Shown here: piece after piece, positions 42,258-49,772 of the stretch
How positions within the stretch are numbered: position 1 is the stretch's first letter
How the letters are laid out: every line of letters starts with the position of its first letter
Assembly (NCBI GenBank): GCA_025163595.1
Contig: CP104102.1
Location: 91,870-155,869, forward strand
Length of the DNA: 64,000 bases
Source of the DNA: Phaeobacter sp. G2
GTDB taxonomy: Bacteria > Pseudomonadota > Alphaproteobacteria > Rhodobacterales > Rhodobacteraceae
Direction of reading: 5' to 3'
The notes under the pieces: model-generated
Told to the model about the DNA's origin: nothing
Seen by the model: only the letters and a program-made list of their open reading frames with translations
Database searches by the model: none
Position numbers and translations under genes: made by a program

Positions 42258-45200
42258 GCGGCGGCACCCGCTGCGCTGGCTCCAACCGGATGTTCGGCGA
42301 GAACCCGCGCCAGAACCTCGGTGCCGTCCACCGGGATGAACACCCGCGTCTTCCACTGGATCACCTCGGTGAAACAACCCAAGACCTTCAAACCCGGCAA
42401 GGCCGTGCCGGGCACCCCGATGAGCTCGAGCCTCGGCTGCCCCATGACCAGCGACCGGCGCAGCTGGTAGCCGCCAAGAAGGCTCAGACTTGTCCTGGCC
42501 TCCATCACCGCAGCAAAGACCTCCTGTGGCGTCATCTCGATCTGACAATCAAGCCCGAGGCGCGTGTAGACGTTCAGGAGTTGCTCCTGGCTGACCAAAC
42601 GACCGATGGCGCGCTCCCCGTCCTCGGTCTGCAGGCGATAGATCCGCATGTTGTCGGCGGGCAGCCGATCCCAGATCGGCAGGAGCAACCCACAGATCAG
42701 CGTGATCTTGGAGGTGGTGAACTCCGGCACCGCCTCGACCTCGGCCTGCCAAAGCTGTTCGAACATCGCATCATCGATCTCCTCCCAGTGCGATTTCGAG
42801 AACTCGGTCAGCGCGTGAAACTCGGTCGCCATTGGGCGCAGGAGCTTCACCCGCAGGATCGGCACGCCGTCCTCATCCATGAAGGCCGGCGCCTTCACCA
42901 TCAACGCCGCGCGTTTGGAGGAGGCGTTCCAGCAGAGCGTCGCGCCTTTTGTTTCCGCGCAGATCGCTTTGACGCGGGGCAGGGTGAGCGGGTCGTTGCG
43001 ATCGGTCCGCTCCACGGTCAGGGCGGTGGCCGTCGCCCCCGTCGCCTCATGTTCGAAGATGACCTTGCGATCGGGGATCGCGAACTTCTCGGCGCGCAGG
43101 GTTTCAAGGCCGACATCGAGCGTGCCCGCCTGGCGCGCATCCTCGATGATGGCTGAAAGAAACCCGCCGAAAGCCTCGAAGATCGCGTCCTGCATGTCGA
43201 TGCGGAGCGCGAGACAGCGGTTCAGGAATTGCTGGATCGGTGGCAGGTTTTCCTTCATCGTGCCATCCGCCTCATCGAGCGTCAGCCCGGTCATCTCCTG
43301 AAACTTCGCGTAGGAGCAGGCCTCAATCTTGCCCGCGCGCAGCTTGTAGAAGAACTGCCGCAGCGCCGCGCGTGCGTAGGGGCTCTCGAGGTTGTCCTCG
43401 GCGCGGAACATGTTCTGACCGCCGGTCTCGCGTTGCCCCTTGGTAATCGCCCCAAGCGTGTCGAGACGGCGCGCGATGGTGGAGAGAAACCGCTTCTCCC
43501 CCTTCACATTGGTCGCGACTGGCCGAAAGAGCGGTGGTTGCGCCTGGTTGGTGCGGTTGGTGCGCCCGAGGCCTTGGATCGCGTTGTCGGCCTTCCAGCC
43601 GGGCTCCAGGAGGTAATGTACCCGGAGGCGCTGGTTCTTCGCGCCAAGATCAGCGTGATAGCTGCGCCCGGTGCCACCGGCATCGGAGAAGATCAGGATG
43701 CGCTTGGCGTCATCCATGAAGGCCTGCGTTTCTCCGCGGTTGGAGGAGGCGGGTCGGTTTTCGACCTTGAGCCGTCCTTGCCGCGTTTTCACGATGCGCC
43801 GCTTGCGCCCCGTGACCTCTGCCACGGCCTCACCGCCGAAATGCCAGAGGATCTGATCGAGCGCGCCCTGCACCGGGGCGAGGCAGCCCAAATGCTCGAT
43901 CAGATCGTCGCGACGCTGCTCCGCCTCGCGGCAGATGATCGGATTGCCGTCGCCATCAAGGGCAGGGCGCGAGCGCAGATCGCCGTTCTCGTCGGTGTAG
44001 GGCTCAAAAAGCTGCGTCGGGAAGCTGTGCATGAGGTAGTCCATGATGTTCTCGCGCGGCGTAAAATCGACCTGCAGGTCGTCCCACTCCGAGGGAGGAA
44101 TCTCCTCGAGGCGCCGTTCCATCACCGCCTCGCTGGTCGAGACCACCTGGATCACCGCCGAATGACCCGCCGCCAGATCCGCCTCGATGGCGCGGATCAG
44201 CGAGGGGCATTTCATGGCGGTGATGAGGTGGTTGAAGAAGCGCTGCTTGTTGCTCTCGAAGGCCGAACGCGCGGCGGATTTCGCCTGGGGGTTCAGCGTG
44301 CCGGTCTCGGAGGTGACTCCCGAAGCCTGCAGCGCTGCCTCGAGATGGGTGTGAATGACCTGGTAGGCATCCGCAAAACTGTCATAGATCGCGATCTGGG
44401 CGGGCGTCAGTTCATGCACCAGCATCTCGTATTCGACCCCGGCGTAGGAGAGGGAACGCGCCAGATAGAGCCCAAGCGCCTTCAGATCGCGCGAGATCAT
44501 CTCCATGGCCGCAATGCCGCCGGCCTCCATCGCAGCGACAAATTCTGCCCGTGTCACGAAGGGGAAATCGCCAGTGCCCCAGAGACCGAGACGCGAAGCA
44601 TAGGCGAGGTTTCCGACGACCGTCGCCCCCGTGGCCGAGACGTAAAGGACGCGCGCATCGGGCACGGCGTTTTGCAGCGCGAGCCCCGCAAGGCCCTGCT
44701 GGGACGCCTTCTTATCGCCGCGGTCCGACTTTTCGCCGGCGGCATTTGCCATGGCGTGGCTCTCGTCGAAGGCAATGACCCCGTCGAACGCGTTCCCGAG
44801 CCAGGACGTCACCTGATCGAGGCGGGAGGCTTTGCCCTCGCGCTCAGTAGAGCGCAGCGTGGCATAGGTGACAAAGAGGATGCACTCGGACAGGCGGATG
44901 TCGCTGCCCTGGCGGAACTTCGAGAGCGGCACGATATCGCTTTCGCGCCCGCCGAGCGCCATCCAATCGCGCCGCGCATCCTCGATGAGCTTGTCGCTCT
45001 TCGAGACCCAGACTGCCCGGCGACGCCCCTGCAGCCAGTTGTCGAAGATGATGCCCGCAACCTGTCGACCCTTGCCACAACCCGTGCCATCGCCGAGAAA
45101 CCAGCCCTTGCGCAGGCGAAAGGCACCCTCGTCGCCTTCGGCCGCCGCCATCAGCTGGCCTTCGATTTCACCGCGCTTGAACCAGCCTTTGAGATGCGTC

Positions 45201-46651
45201 TCATGCGCATTGCCCGCGTAGATGACACTTTCGAGCTGCGGCGCGGAAAGAAGGCCGTCCCGGACGAGGCTCTTCGGCAGAACGGGGCGGTAGGTCGGGA
45301 CTGGCGGTGGCACCGAGGCCATGGCGGCGGATTGCACCAGCGCGGTCGGATGCTCCGCCGCGCCGTCGATCTGGATCGCCTGAAGGTCATAGGCCTCGTA
45401 GACAGTGTCCTGCAACGCACCGCCAGGTTCACTCCAGGCTTTCGGCAGGTAGTCGACTGGGGCCGTCTTAATGTCATCGAAGGGGTGCTTCGCGCGTTCC
45501 TCGGCGAGCGCTCGGGTTTCCTGGCGGGCGGCGTTGCGCAGGGCGTGCAGGCTTGTCCGCGCCGCGGGTTTCGGCACCGCCAAAGCCGCGCTGGTGGGGC
45601 AGGGCGGGGCGCTGCGCCACGCCGGGCAATGGGCGAGCACTGCGGAGAGAAGATCGGCCGTTGTCGCGCAGATCGGATGGTAGGTGGTCGCGTTGCCGAC
45701 AGGTGCGGTGTCGCCTTCGTCGACCATACGCTTGTCGATCACCGTGAGCCGAGTGTCGATCGTGGTGCCATGCCGCGCGAAGACCTTGCCGTCGATGGCG
45801 GCGGAAAACACCACGTCGGCGCTCTGGCCGATCCGCTGAAACGTCGACTGGAAGGATTTCGTGGAAGGGCGGAAGCTTTCGGCAGTGATGATGACAAGCC
45901 GTCCGCCTGGCGCGAGGCGTGCCAAGGCTGACAGGACATGCTGGCTGGTTGCCTGCCGGAACCGACCCTCAACATGGTTCGCAGCCGAAAACGGCGGATT
46001 CATCACGATAACCGAGGGCATAATCGAGCGGTCGAGACGATCATCGAGCGAAGCAGCATCGTGATCGGACACCGTAGCTTCTGGGAACACTTCCCTCAGC
46101 AGAGCGCGGCGGGTCTCAGCCAGCTCATTCAGCGCCAGGCGCGCGCCTGCGATCCGCGCGAAGATAGCCAACATGCCAGTTCCCGCGGAGGGTTCCAGCA
46201 CCAGGTCGTCGTCCTGAAACCCCGCCGCCTGGGCGACAATGGCCGCAAGAGGCAGAGGGGTCGAGAATTTTTGCAGACGGACGCTGTCTTCGGATCGCCG
46301 TGTGTGGGGCGGGGCCAGACAGGCGAGACGTTCGATCATGGTGAGGAAGGTCTGCGGCGTGGCCGCCTGGCGCCGCATCAGTGCGCCGTAGCGCGAGAGC
46401 ATCTGTATCTGGGCGACCTCGGCTGCCTCATAGGCGTCCTTCCAGACCCAGGCGCCGTTGGCGTCGCTGGCACCGAAGGCATCCTCCATCGCGGCACGAA
46501 GAGTGGTGCTATCGATGGGGCGGCCGGCTTCGAACAAGGGTGTGAGGGACTTTGCGGCTTGCACCAGGTGTTGGGCGAACCCCGCGGCCTCAGGCAGGGC
46601 AGGGGTTTCCGGCTTGCTTGCAAGTTGGACGGAATGGGGGTGAGCGTTCAT
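42254..46651 (-). CDS. Giant methyltransferase/strawberry-notch helicase fusion
   Basis: The start at 46651 follows CCGGAGATTGCCG on the minus strand. The 1465-residue protein has an N-terminal N6-adenine methyltransferase-like domain with LEPSAGTGMLAIF (about 150-162) and NPPFSAAN near 216. Superfamily 2 helicase motifs follow: GDGTGCGKGRQVAG (about 515-530), the DESHAMAN box near 628, and a C-terminal helicase half with IFSDAGGTGRSYHADL near 985 and QGLGRTNRTNQAQ near 1035. GDGTGxGKGR and GLGRTNR are typical of strawberry-notch-type ATPases. Such fusions are frequent on alphaproteobacterial plasmids and ICEs, and their function is unsettled. The methylase may mark or protect the element's DNA. 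It is coupled to the Toprim gene. Confidence 0.88.
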   Translation of the reverse strand: MNAHPHSVQLASKPETPALPEAAGFAQHLVQAAKSLTPLFEAGRPIDSTTLRAAMEDAFGASDANGAWVWKDAYEAAEVAQIQMLSRYGALMRRQAATPQTFLTMIERLACLAPPHTRRSEDSVRLQKFSTPLPLAAIVAQAAGFQDDDLVLEPSAGTGMLAIFARIAGARLALNELAETRRALLREVFPEATVSDHDAASLDDRLDRSIMPSVIVMNPPFSAANHVEGRFRQATSQHVLSALARLAPGGRLVIITAESFRPSTKSFQSTFQRIGQSADVVFSAAIDGKVFARHGTTIDTRLTVIDKRMVDEGDTAPVGNATTYHPICATTADLLSAVLAHCPAWRSAPPCPTSAALAVPKPAARTSLHALRNAARQETRALAEERAKHPFDDIKTAPVDYLPKAWSEPGGALQDTVYEAYDLQAIQIDGAAEHPTALVQSAAMASVPPPVPTYRPVLPKSLVRDGLLSAPQLESVIYAGNAHETHLKGWFKRGEIEGQLMAAAEGDEGAFRLRKGWFLGDGTGCGKGRQVAGIIFDNWLQGRRRAVWVSKSDKLIEDARRDWMALGGRESDIVPLSKFRQGSDIRLSECILFVTYATLRSTEREGKASRLDQVTSWLGNAFDGVIAFDESHAMANAAGEKSDRGDKKASQQGLAGLALQNAVPDARVLYVSATGATVVGNLAYASRLGLWGTGDFPFVTRAEFVAAMEAGGIAAMEMISRDLKALGLYLARSLSYAGVEYEMLVHELTPAQIAIYDSFADAYQVIHTHLEAALQASGVTSETGTLNPQAKSAARSAFESNKQRFFNHLITAMKCPSLIRAIEADLAAGHSAVIQVVSTSEAVMERRLEEIPPSEWDDLQVDFTPRENIMDYLMHSFPTQLFEPYTDENGDLRSRPALDGDGNPIICREAEQRRDDLIEHLGCLAPVQGALDQILWHFGGEAVAEVTGRKRRIVKTRQGRLKVENRPASSNRGETQAFMDDAKRILIFSDAGGTGRSYHADLGAKNQRLRVHYLLEPGWKADNAIQGLGRTNRTNQAQPPLFRPVATNVKGEKRFLSTIARRLDTLGAITKGQRETGGQNMFRAEDNLESPYARAALRQFFYKLRAGKIEACSYAKFQEMTGLTLDEADGTMKENLPPIQQFLNRCLALRIDMQDAIFEAFGGFLSAIIEDARQAGTLDVGLETLRAEKFAIPDRKVIFEHEATGATATALTVERTDRNDPLTLPRVKAICAETKGATLCWNASSKRAALMVKAPAFMDEDGVPILRVKLLRPMATEFHALTEFSKSHWEEIDDAMFEQLWQAEVEAVPEFTTSKITLICGLLLPIWDRLPADNMRIYRLQTEDGERAIGRLVSQEQLLNVYTRLGLDCQIEMTPQEVFAAVMEARTSLSLLGGYQLRRSLVMGQPRLELIGVPGTALPGLKVLGCFTEVIQWKTRVFIPVDGTEVLARVLAEHPVGASAAGAAA

Positions 46652-47167
46652 CGGCAATCTCCGGGGTTGAGGGTTGGCCCCGAGACCCGCGCGCACTCTC
46701 TCACCCGGGAGGGGTCACCCCTCCCGCCCTGTCTCTCGCTCTTTAATGGCATTGCTGATCTCCGCCTTAGCCTCGGAAAGTTATCCCCAGAATCTGGGGA
46801 TGGAGCTGTGGGCGCTGTCGCGGAAGTCCTTGTCAGCTTGAAGCTTTATCGGTGCGCCCAAATTTTGGGCAAGGTGCGACCTCGGCATCCAACTAGTGGG
46901 CACCTCATTGACCGAACGGCGACCGACAAACCGTGGACAACCTTCAGGAAGATCTCTGAAAAATAAAAAGGCGGCATCCGGGAGGAGGTGGATGCCGCCG
47001 ATTATTCCAGATCGGTTCAGGGAGGAGGAGAGAACCGATCACAACTTCAAGATAGTGGCTATGCTGCAGTCGCACAATAGGCAGGCCATGATATTTCTGC
47101 ATTGCAGCAATGCGAGACCGATTGGGATTGCCGCAAGAAAGGGAGTGTATGCCACCTGTGCCGGTTG
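46652..47167. promoter_or_regulatory. Intergenic region with two palindromes and a terminator
   Basis: No gene is supported in these 516 bases. ATCCCCAGA-A-TCTGGGGAT (46783-46801) is a perfect palindrome, and the bases before it make TTATCCCCA, one of several DnaA-box-like sequences. GCCCAAA-T-TTTGGGC (46856-46870) is a second palindrome. GGCGGCATCC (46970-46979) pairs with 46990-46999 and is followed on the minus strand by TTTTTATTTTT. That makes a strong terminator for the gene at 47168. The palindromes probably control the helicase-primase operon or mark a replication or transfer site. Confidence 0.6.
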
Positions 47168-47803
47168 CTAAGGGTGAGCCCGCGCTTGAGCGGCAGCGGA
47201 CTCGCGTGTTTGACTCGGCAACGGTGCTGGCACCGCCCGGCGCGCCTCGAGCAGACAGTCCAGCTCATAGTCGCCGACAAACCCCCAGCAGGCGTCGACC
47301 TCCTCGCCGTCCCACTCGATGACATAGCCATAGACCCGCCCGCCGAGATAGGCGTCGTAGCTGACAATTTCGCCGCGCAGGATGTCTTCAGCCTTTTCGC
47401 GCAGCGACTTGGTGACGCGTCTTACGCCGAATTCTTTCCGAACCGCCTCGAGCGTCACGTAGACGAAGCCGACCTGGCCGGAATCCCACGGGCAGTGGAA
47501 CCCGATGGTGTTCATCGCGAGACCGGAATGGTCATAGAGAAAGACGGGCAGCAGGATCGCCTTGCGCTCCGCACGGTCGCGCAACTGTTCCATCGAGAAG
47601 TCACGCTGCTCCGAGACACCCGCGAGATCGCGCAAGAATGCCTCAGGGCTGTCGAACTGATGCCTGTCACCTAGCCGATAGCGCCGATGCCAGCAGATCA
47701 AGGTGCCGAGGTTGGACCACTCACGCGGACTTTCGGCATCGGTGTCGTGGTAGATTTTGATGGTATGGCCTTGGTAGGCCTCCTCATAGACGGGGTCATG
47801 CAT
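47168..47803 (-). CDS. Conserved plasmid-type hypothetical protein
   Basis: The 211-residue protein is not a family I can name. It begins MHDPVYEEAYQGHTIKIYHDTDAESPREWSNLG and has ICWHRRYRLGDRH, LLPVFLYDHSGLAMNTIGFHCPWDSGQVGFVYVTLEAVRKEFG and a late WDGEEVDACWGFVGDYEL. The length of conserved-looking aromatic and acidic stretches and the good codon use support a real gene. Similar proteins, as far as I recognise them, are found beside DUF3768-type genes on plasmids and ICEs. No membrane segment or signal peptide is seen. The strong terminator at 46970-46999 follows it. Confidence 0.75.
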   Translation of the reverse strand: MHDPVYEEAYQGHTIKIYHDTDAESPREWSNLGTLICWHRRYRLGDRHQFDSPEAFLRDLAGVSEQRDFSMEQLRDRAERKAILLPVFLYDHSGLAMNTIGFHCPWDSGQVGFVYVTLEAVRKEFGVRRVTKSLREKAEDILRGEIVSYDAYLGGRVYGYVIEWDGEEVDACWGFVGDYELDCLLEARRAVPAPLPSQTRESAAAQARAHP

Positions 47804-47827
47804 GTCGATGTCCTTTCTTGAAACGAA

Positions 47828-47866
47828 ATCGACCCGCCGAGCCTGTTGTGGCTCAAGCGGGTCGAT
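47828..47866 (-). terminator. Two-part hairpin after the DUF6915-like gene
   Basis: ATCGACCCGC (47828-47837) pairs with 47857-47866, and inside it GAGCC (47839-47843) pairs with GGCTC (47850-47854). On the minus strand it is followed by TTCGTTTC. It separates the genes at 47914 and 47168. Confidence 0.7.
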
Positions 47867-47913
47867 CAGCAGGGTGCTTTCCGAGGGGCAATGGCGTCAC
47901 TGCCCCCCGTGGA

Positions 47914-48390
47914 TCAGGCGGCGGAGCGGTTCTCGCGATGCTGGACGTGTTCGACCGAGACCTTCAGCAGCCAGTCTTCGAAACCAAGTATGGTCTGGTG
48001 ATTGGCCACCGCCGCGACCCAAGCCGCGCGCGGATCGCGGCCGATTTGCGTCGGGTCGTTGTCGATCCGGCCATTGGCCATCCATGGTTCCGGCTGGATG
48101 CGTCCGAGCCAGTCCGCCAGCGACGGGATGCGCCTCTGGCAGTCTTCGCGCACATGCTGCTCTCCGATCCAGCGGATCGGGACGACCCGGCCCGCGCTGT
48201 TGGTCAGGCTGTGGCCAAACAACCGCTCAGCCTCGAAGATCCCGAGCGTGTGGTGCCGATGTGCGCGATGCGTAAAGGTTGCGAGGTGCTCTTTGGACGC
48301 ATCGAACCAGTCATGCACGAACTGGTAGTCATCCGGCACACCGCCAAACTTTCGGGCCGAGCTTTCGGCGTGGTGGAGGGGATGTGCCAT
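47914..48390 (-). CDS. DUF6915-like plasmid hypothetical protein
   Basis: The start at 48390 gives 158 residues beginning MAHPLHHAESSARKFGGVPDDYQFVHDWFDASKEHLATFTHRAHRHHTLGIFEAERLFG. A C-terminal part with IPSLADWLGRIQPEPWM follows. The histidine-rich first half (LHHAESSARKFGG, THRAHRHH) resembles the DUF6915 family found on plasmids and phages of alphaproteobacteria. The spacing of His residues could bind a metal, but no reaction is known. It is one of five small leftward genes between the helicase and the ParB-like gene. Confidence 0.65.
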   Translation of the reverse strand: MAHPLHHAESSARKFGGVPDDYQFVHDWFDASKEHLATFTHRAHRHHTLGIFEAERLFGHSLTNSAGRVVPIRWIGEQHVREDCQRRIPSLADWLGRIQPEPWMANGRIDNDPTQIGRDPRAAWVAAVANHQTILGFEDWLLKVSVEHVQHRENRSAA

Positions 48391-48463
48391 GTCAGAGCCC
48401 CTCATGTTCGGTGGTGTCGGTCTCGATATAGCGGTTCGAGTGGCTGACATCGATCTTGTCCGC

Positions 48464-48775
48464 CTAGAGCGACCAGGTCAGTTCGCCATAGCCACCTTCG
48501 TTGTTCTCGAAACCGGGGCTCAGCGCATAGGCAAAATCCCATCCGAAATCTTCGACCCGGCACCGCAACTCCTCGGTCAGGGTGATCGTGTCTGGGGTCA
48601 CGACGACATCCTCGACATTGCCGGAATCGCCGTAGCCTTCGTATTGCACCTCGATGCTCCTCACGCCGAGGGCGCGCAGCTCGGAGAGAAGCGCCGCACG
48701 GGTCTCGACCCGCTGCTCGGCAGCACGTCTCTGGGTTTGGAGCATCTGCGCGTAGAAATCAGTCGCGTGTGTCAT
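48464..48775 (-). CDS. DUF6878-like plasmid hypothetical protein
   Basis: The start at 48775 follows AAAGGACAAAAG on the minus strand and gives 103 residues. The first 35 are helical (MTHATDFYAQMLQTQRRAAEQRVETRAALLSELRAL). A compact alpha-beta part follows with GVRSIEVQYEGYGDSGNVEDVVV and GWDFAYALSPGFENNEGGYGELTW. This pattern matches what I know as DUF6878, a family of unknown function on plasmids and ICEs. It is not related to the catabolic genes. Confidence 0.7.
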   Translation of the reverse strand: MTHATDFYAQMLQTQRRAAEQRVETRAALLSELRALGVRSIEVQYEGYGDSGNVEDVVVTPDTITLTEELRCRVEDFGWDFAYALSPGFENNEGGYGELTWSL

Positions 48776-48852
48776 GTCTTTTGTCCTTTGGAATTGGAAG
48801 AGGGGAGGGCGACCGTTACGCGAGGCCGCCCCGGAGTTTCCTTTGGGGGGCT

Positions 48853-49149
48853 TCAAGCCGCAGCGTCGCCGCGGTTTTCAGCCGTCCGATCAACCAGGTT
48901 GAAATAGAGGTTCTCGGTCGCGCTCTTGAACCCCGGCGGTTTGCGCGGGGCGAGGCAGCGCACCGAAGCGCTGCAGCTTTCGCCATGCTCCATGGCGAAC
49001 TGCGTCACCTTGTCGATCAGGTCATCCATGCCCGCGGCCTGGATGCGCTTTTCGGGGTAGCTCCCCAGCATCTGGAACTGGGTAACAACGAAGGCGCCAT
49101 CGCGATGCGCGGGGTAGAGGGTGATCTGGTAGTCGAGTGTCTTGGCCAT
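48853..49149 (-). CDS. Small plasmid-type hypothetical protein
   Basis: The start at 49149 follows GGAGACCAGAG and gives 98 residues: MAKTLDYQITLYPAHRDGAFVVTQFQMLGSYPEKRIQAAGMDDLIDKVTQFAMEHG, followed by a Cys- and Pro-containing tail. I do not recognise the family. The sequence is soluble, mixed alpha-beta, and has no signal. Good start context and its place in a run of leftward plasmid genes support a real gene. A hairpin plus a repeated 26-base segment lies just upstream of its start. Confidence 0.6.
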   Translation of the reverse strand: MAKTLDYQITLYPAHRDGAFVVTQFQMLGSYPEKRIQAAGMDDLIDKVTQFAMEHGESCSASVRCLAPRKPPGFKSATENLYFNLVDRTAENRGDAAA

Positions 49150-49195
49150 CTCTGGTCTCCTGCGGCGGGCGGGACGCAACCATCGCGCCCCTTGG

Positions 49196-49239
49196 AACCC
49201 GCCAGCCCGAAAGGACCGCCCTTTGTGCAAGGGCGGTCC
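49196..49239 (-). terminator. Hairpin with repeated 26-base tail, copy 1
   Basis: GGACCGCCCTT (49213-49223) pairs perfectly with 49229-49239 around a 5-base loop, after the DUF3768 stop on the minus strand, and runs into TTTCGGG. The adjoining stretch 49196-49221 matches 49693-49718 at 24 of 26 positions, so hairpin and tail were copied as a unit. Confidence 0.75.
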
Positions 49240-49265
49240 AGGGCGGCGATTGGGGGTGGAGGGCG

Positions 49266-49646
49266 TCAGTATTCCGACGGGAGAAGCAGGGTCAGCACGC
49301 GACGCGTCTGTTTCGGGTCGGAAGGCTCAGGCGAGCCGTACTGATAATCGACGTCGTACAAGTCGATCTTGAACCAAACCTTCGAGCCATTGAATTCGAT
49401 GACCCCCATCTCGTGCAATCCCTGCGGGTCACTGTCGGCATTGAAACCGTCAAACGCGGCAACACGACGGGTGAGATCCAGTTGGGCGTCGGGCCCAAGC
49501 GCCGCGACGCCGCGTGTCATCACGAACTGGCCCTGCGGGGCATCGGCGACGAGCGTATTGCCAAATATGGAACGCCGAAACGTGTCATTCTGGGCGGCAA
49601 TGAGTGCGGCTTCCTGGACGGGATCGAGGTCGAGTGTGGTGGTCAT
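49266..49646 (-). CDS. DUF3768 family protein
   Basis: The start at 49646 gives 126 residues. The DUF3768 pattern is clear: IAAQNDTFRRSIFG near the N-terminus, GQFVMTRGVAALGPDAQLDLTRRVAAFDGFNADSDPQGLHEMGVIEFNGSKVWFKIDLYDVDYQYGSPEPSDPKQTRRVLTLLLPSEY in the rest. The family is small, soluble, of unknown function, and very common on plasmids and ICEs of alphaproteobacteria. It sits between the ParB-like gene and the small gene at 48853, each separated by a hairpin with a shared tail. Confidence 0.85.
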   Translation of the reverse strand: MTTTLDLDPVQEAALIAAQNDTFRRSIFGNTLVADAPQGQFVMTRGVAALGPDAQLDLTRRVAAFDGFNADSDPQGLHEMGVIEFNGSKVWFKIDLYDVDYQYGSPEPSDPKQTRRVLTLLLPSEY

Positions 49647-49692
49647 GGGATATCTCCGGGACGGGCCAGCCGATCCAATATCGGCTGTAGGC

Positions 49693-49735
49693 AACCCGCC
49701 AGCCGGAAAGGGCCGCCCTCGATGTGAGGACAGCC
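49693..49735 (-). repeat. Hairpin with repeated 26-base tail, copy 2
   Basis: Bases 49693-49718 repeat 49196-49221 at 24 of 26 positions. On the minus strand it is preceded by GGGCTGTCCTC, which pairs with GAGGGCGGCCC with two G-U wobbles, giving the same hairpin-plus-TTTC layout. It lies between the ParB-like gene's stop and the DUF3768 start. Confidence 0.65.
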
Positions 49736-49772
49736 CAAAGTTCATGTAGTAATCAGACCGATGTTTGCTTCG

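Noticed and set aside
43229..45931. A 900-codon open frame on the + strand
   Set aside because: It lies wholly antisense to the methylase-helicase gene, has low-complexity Arg/Gly/His-rich composition, and shows no domain. GC-rich codon bias leaves such frames open.
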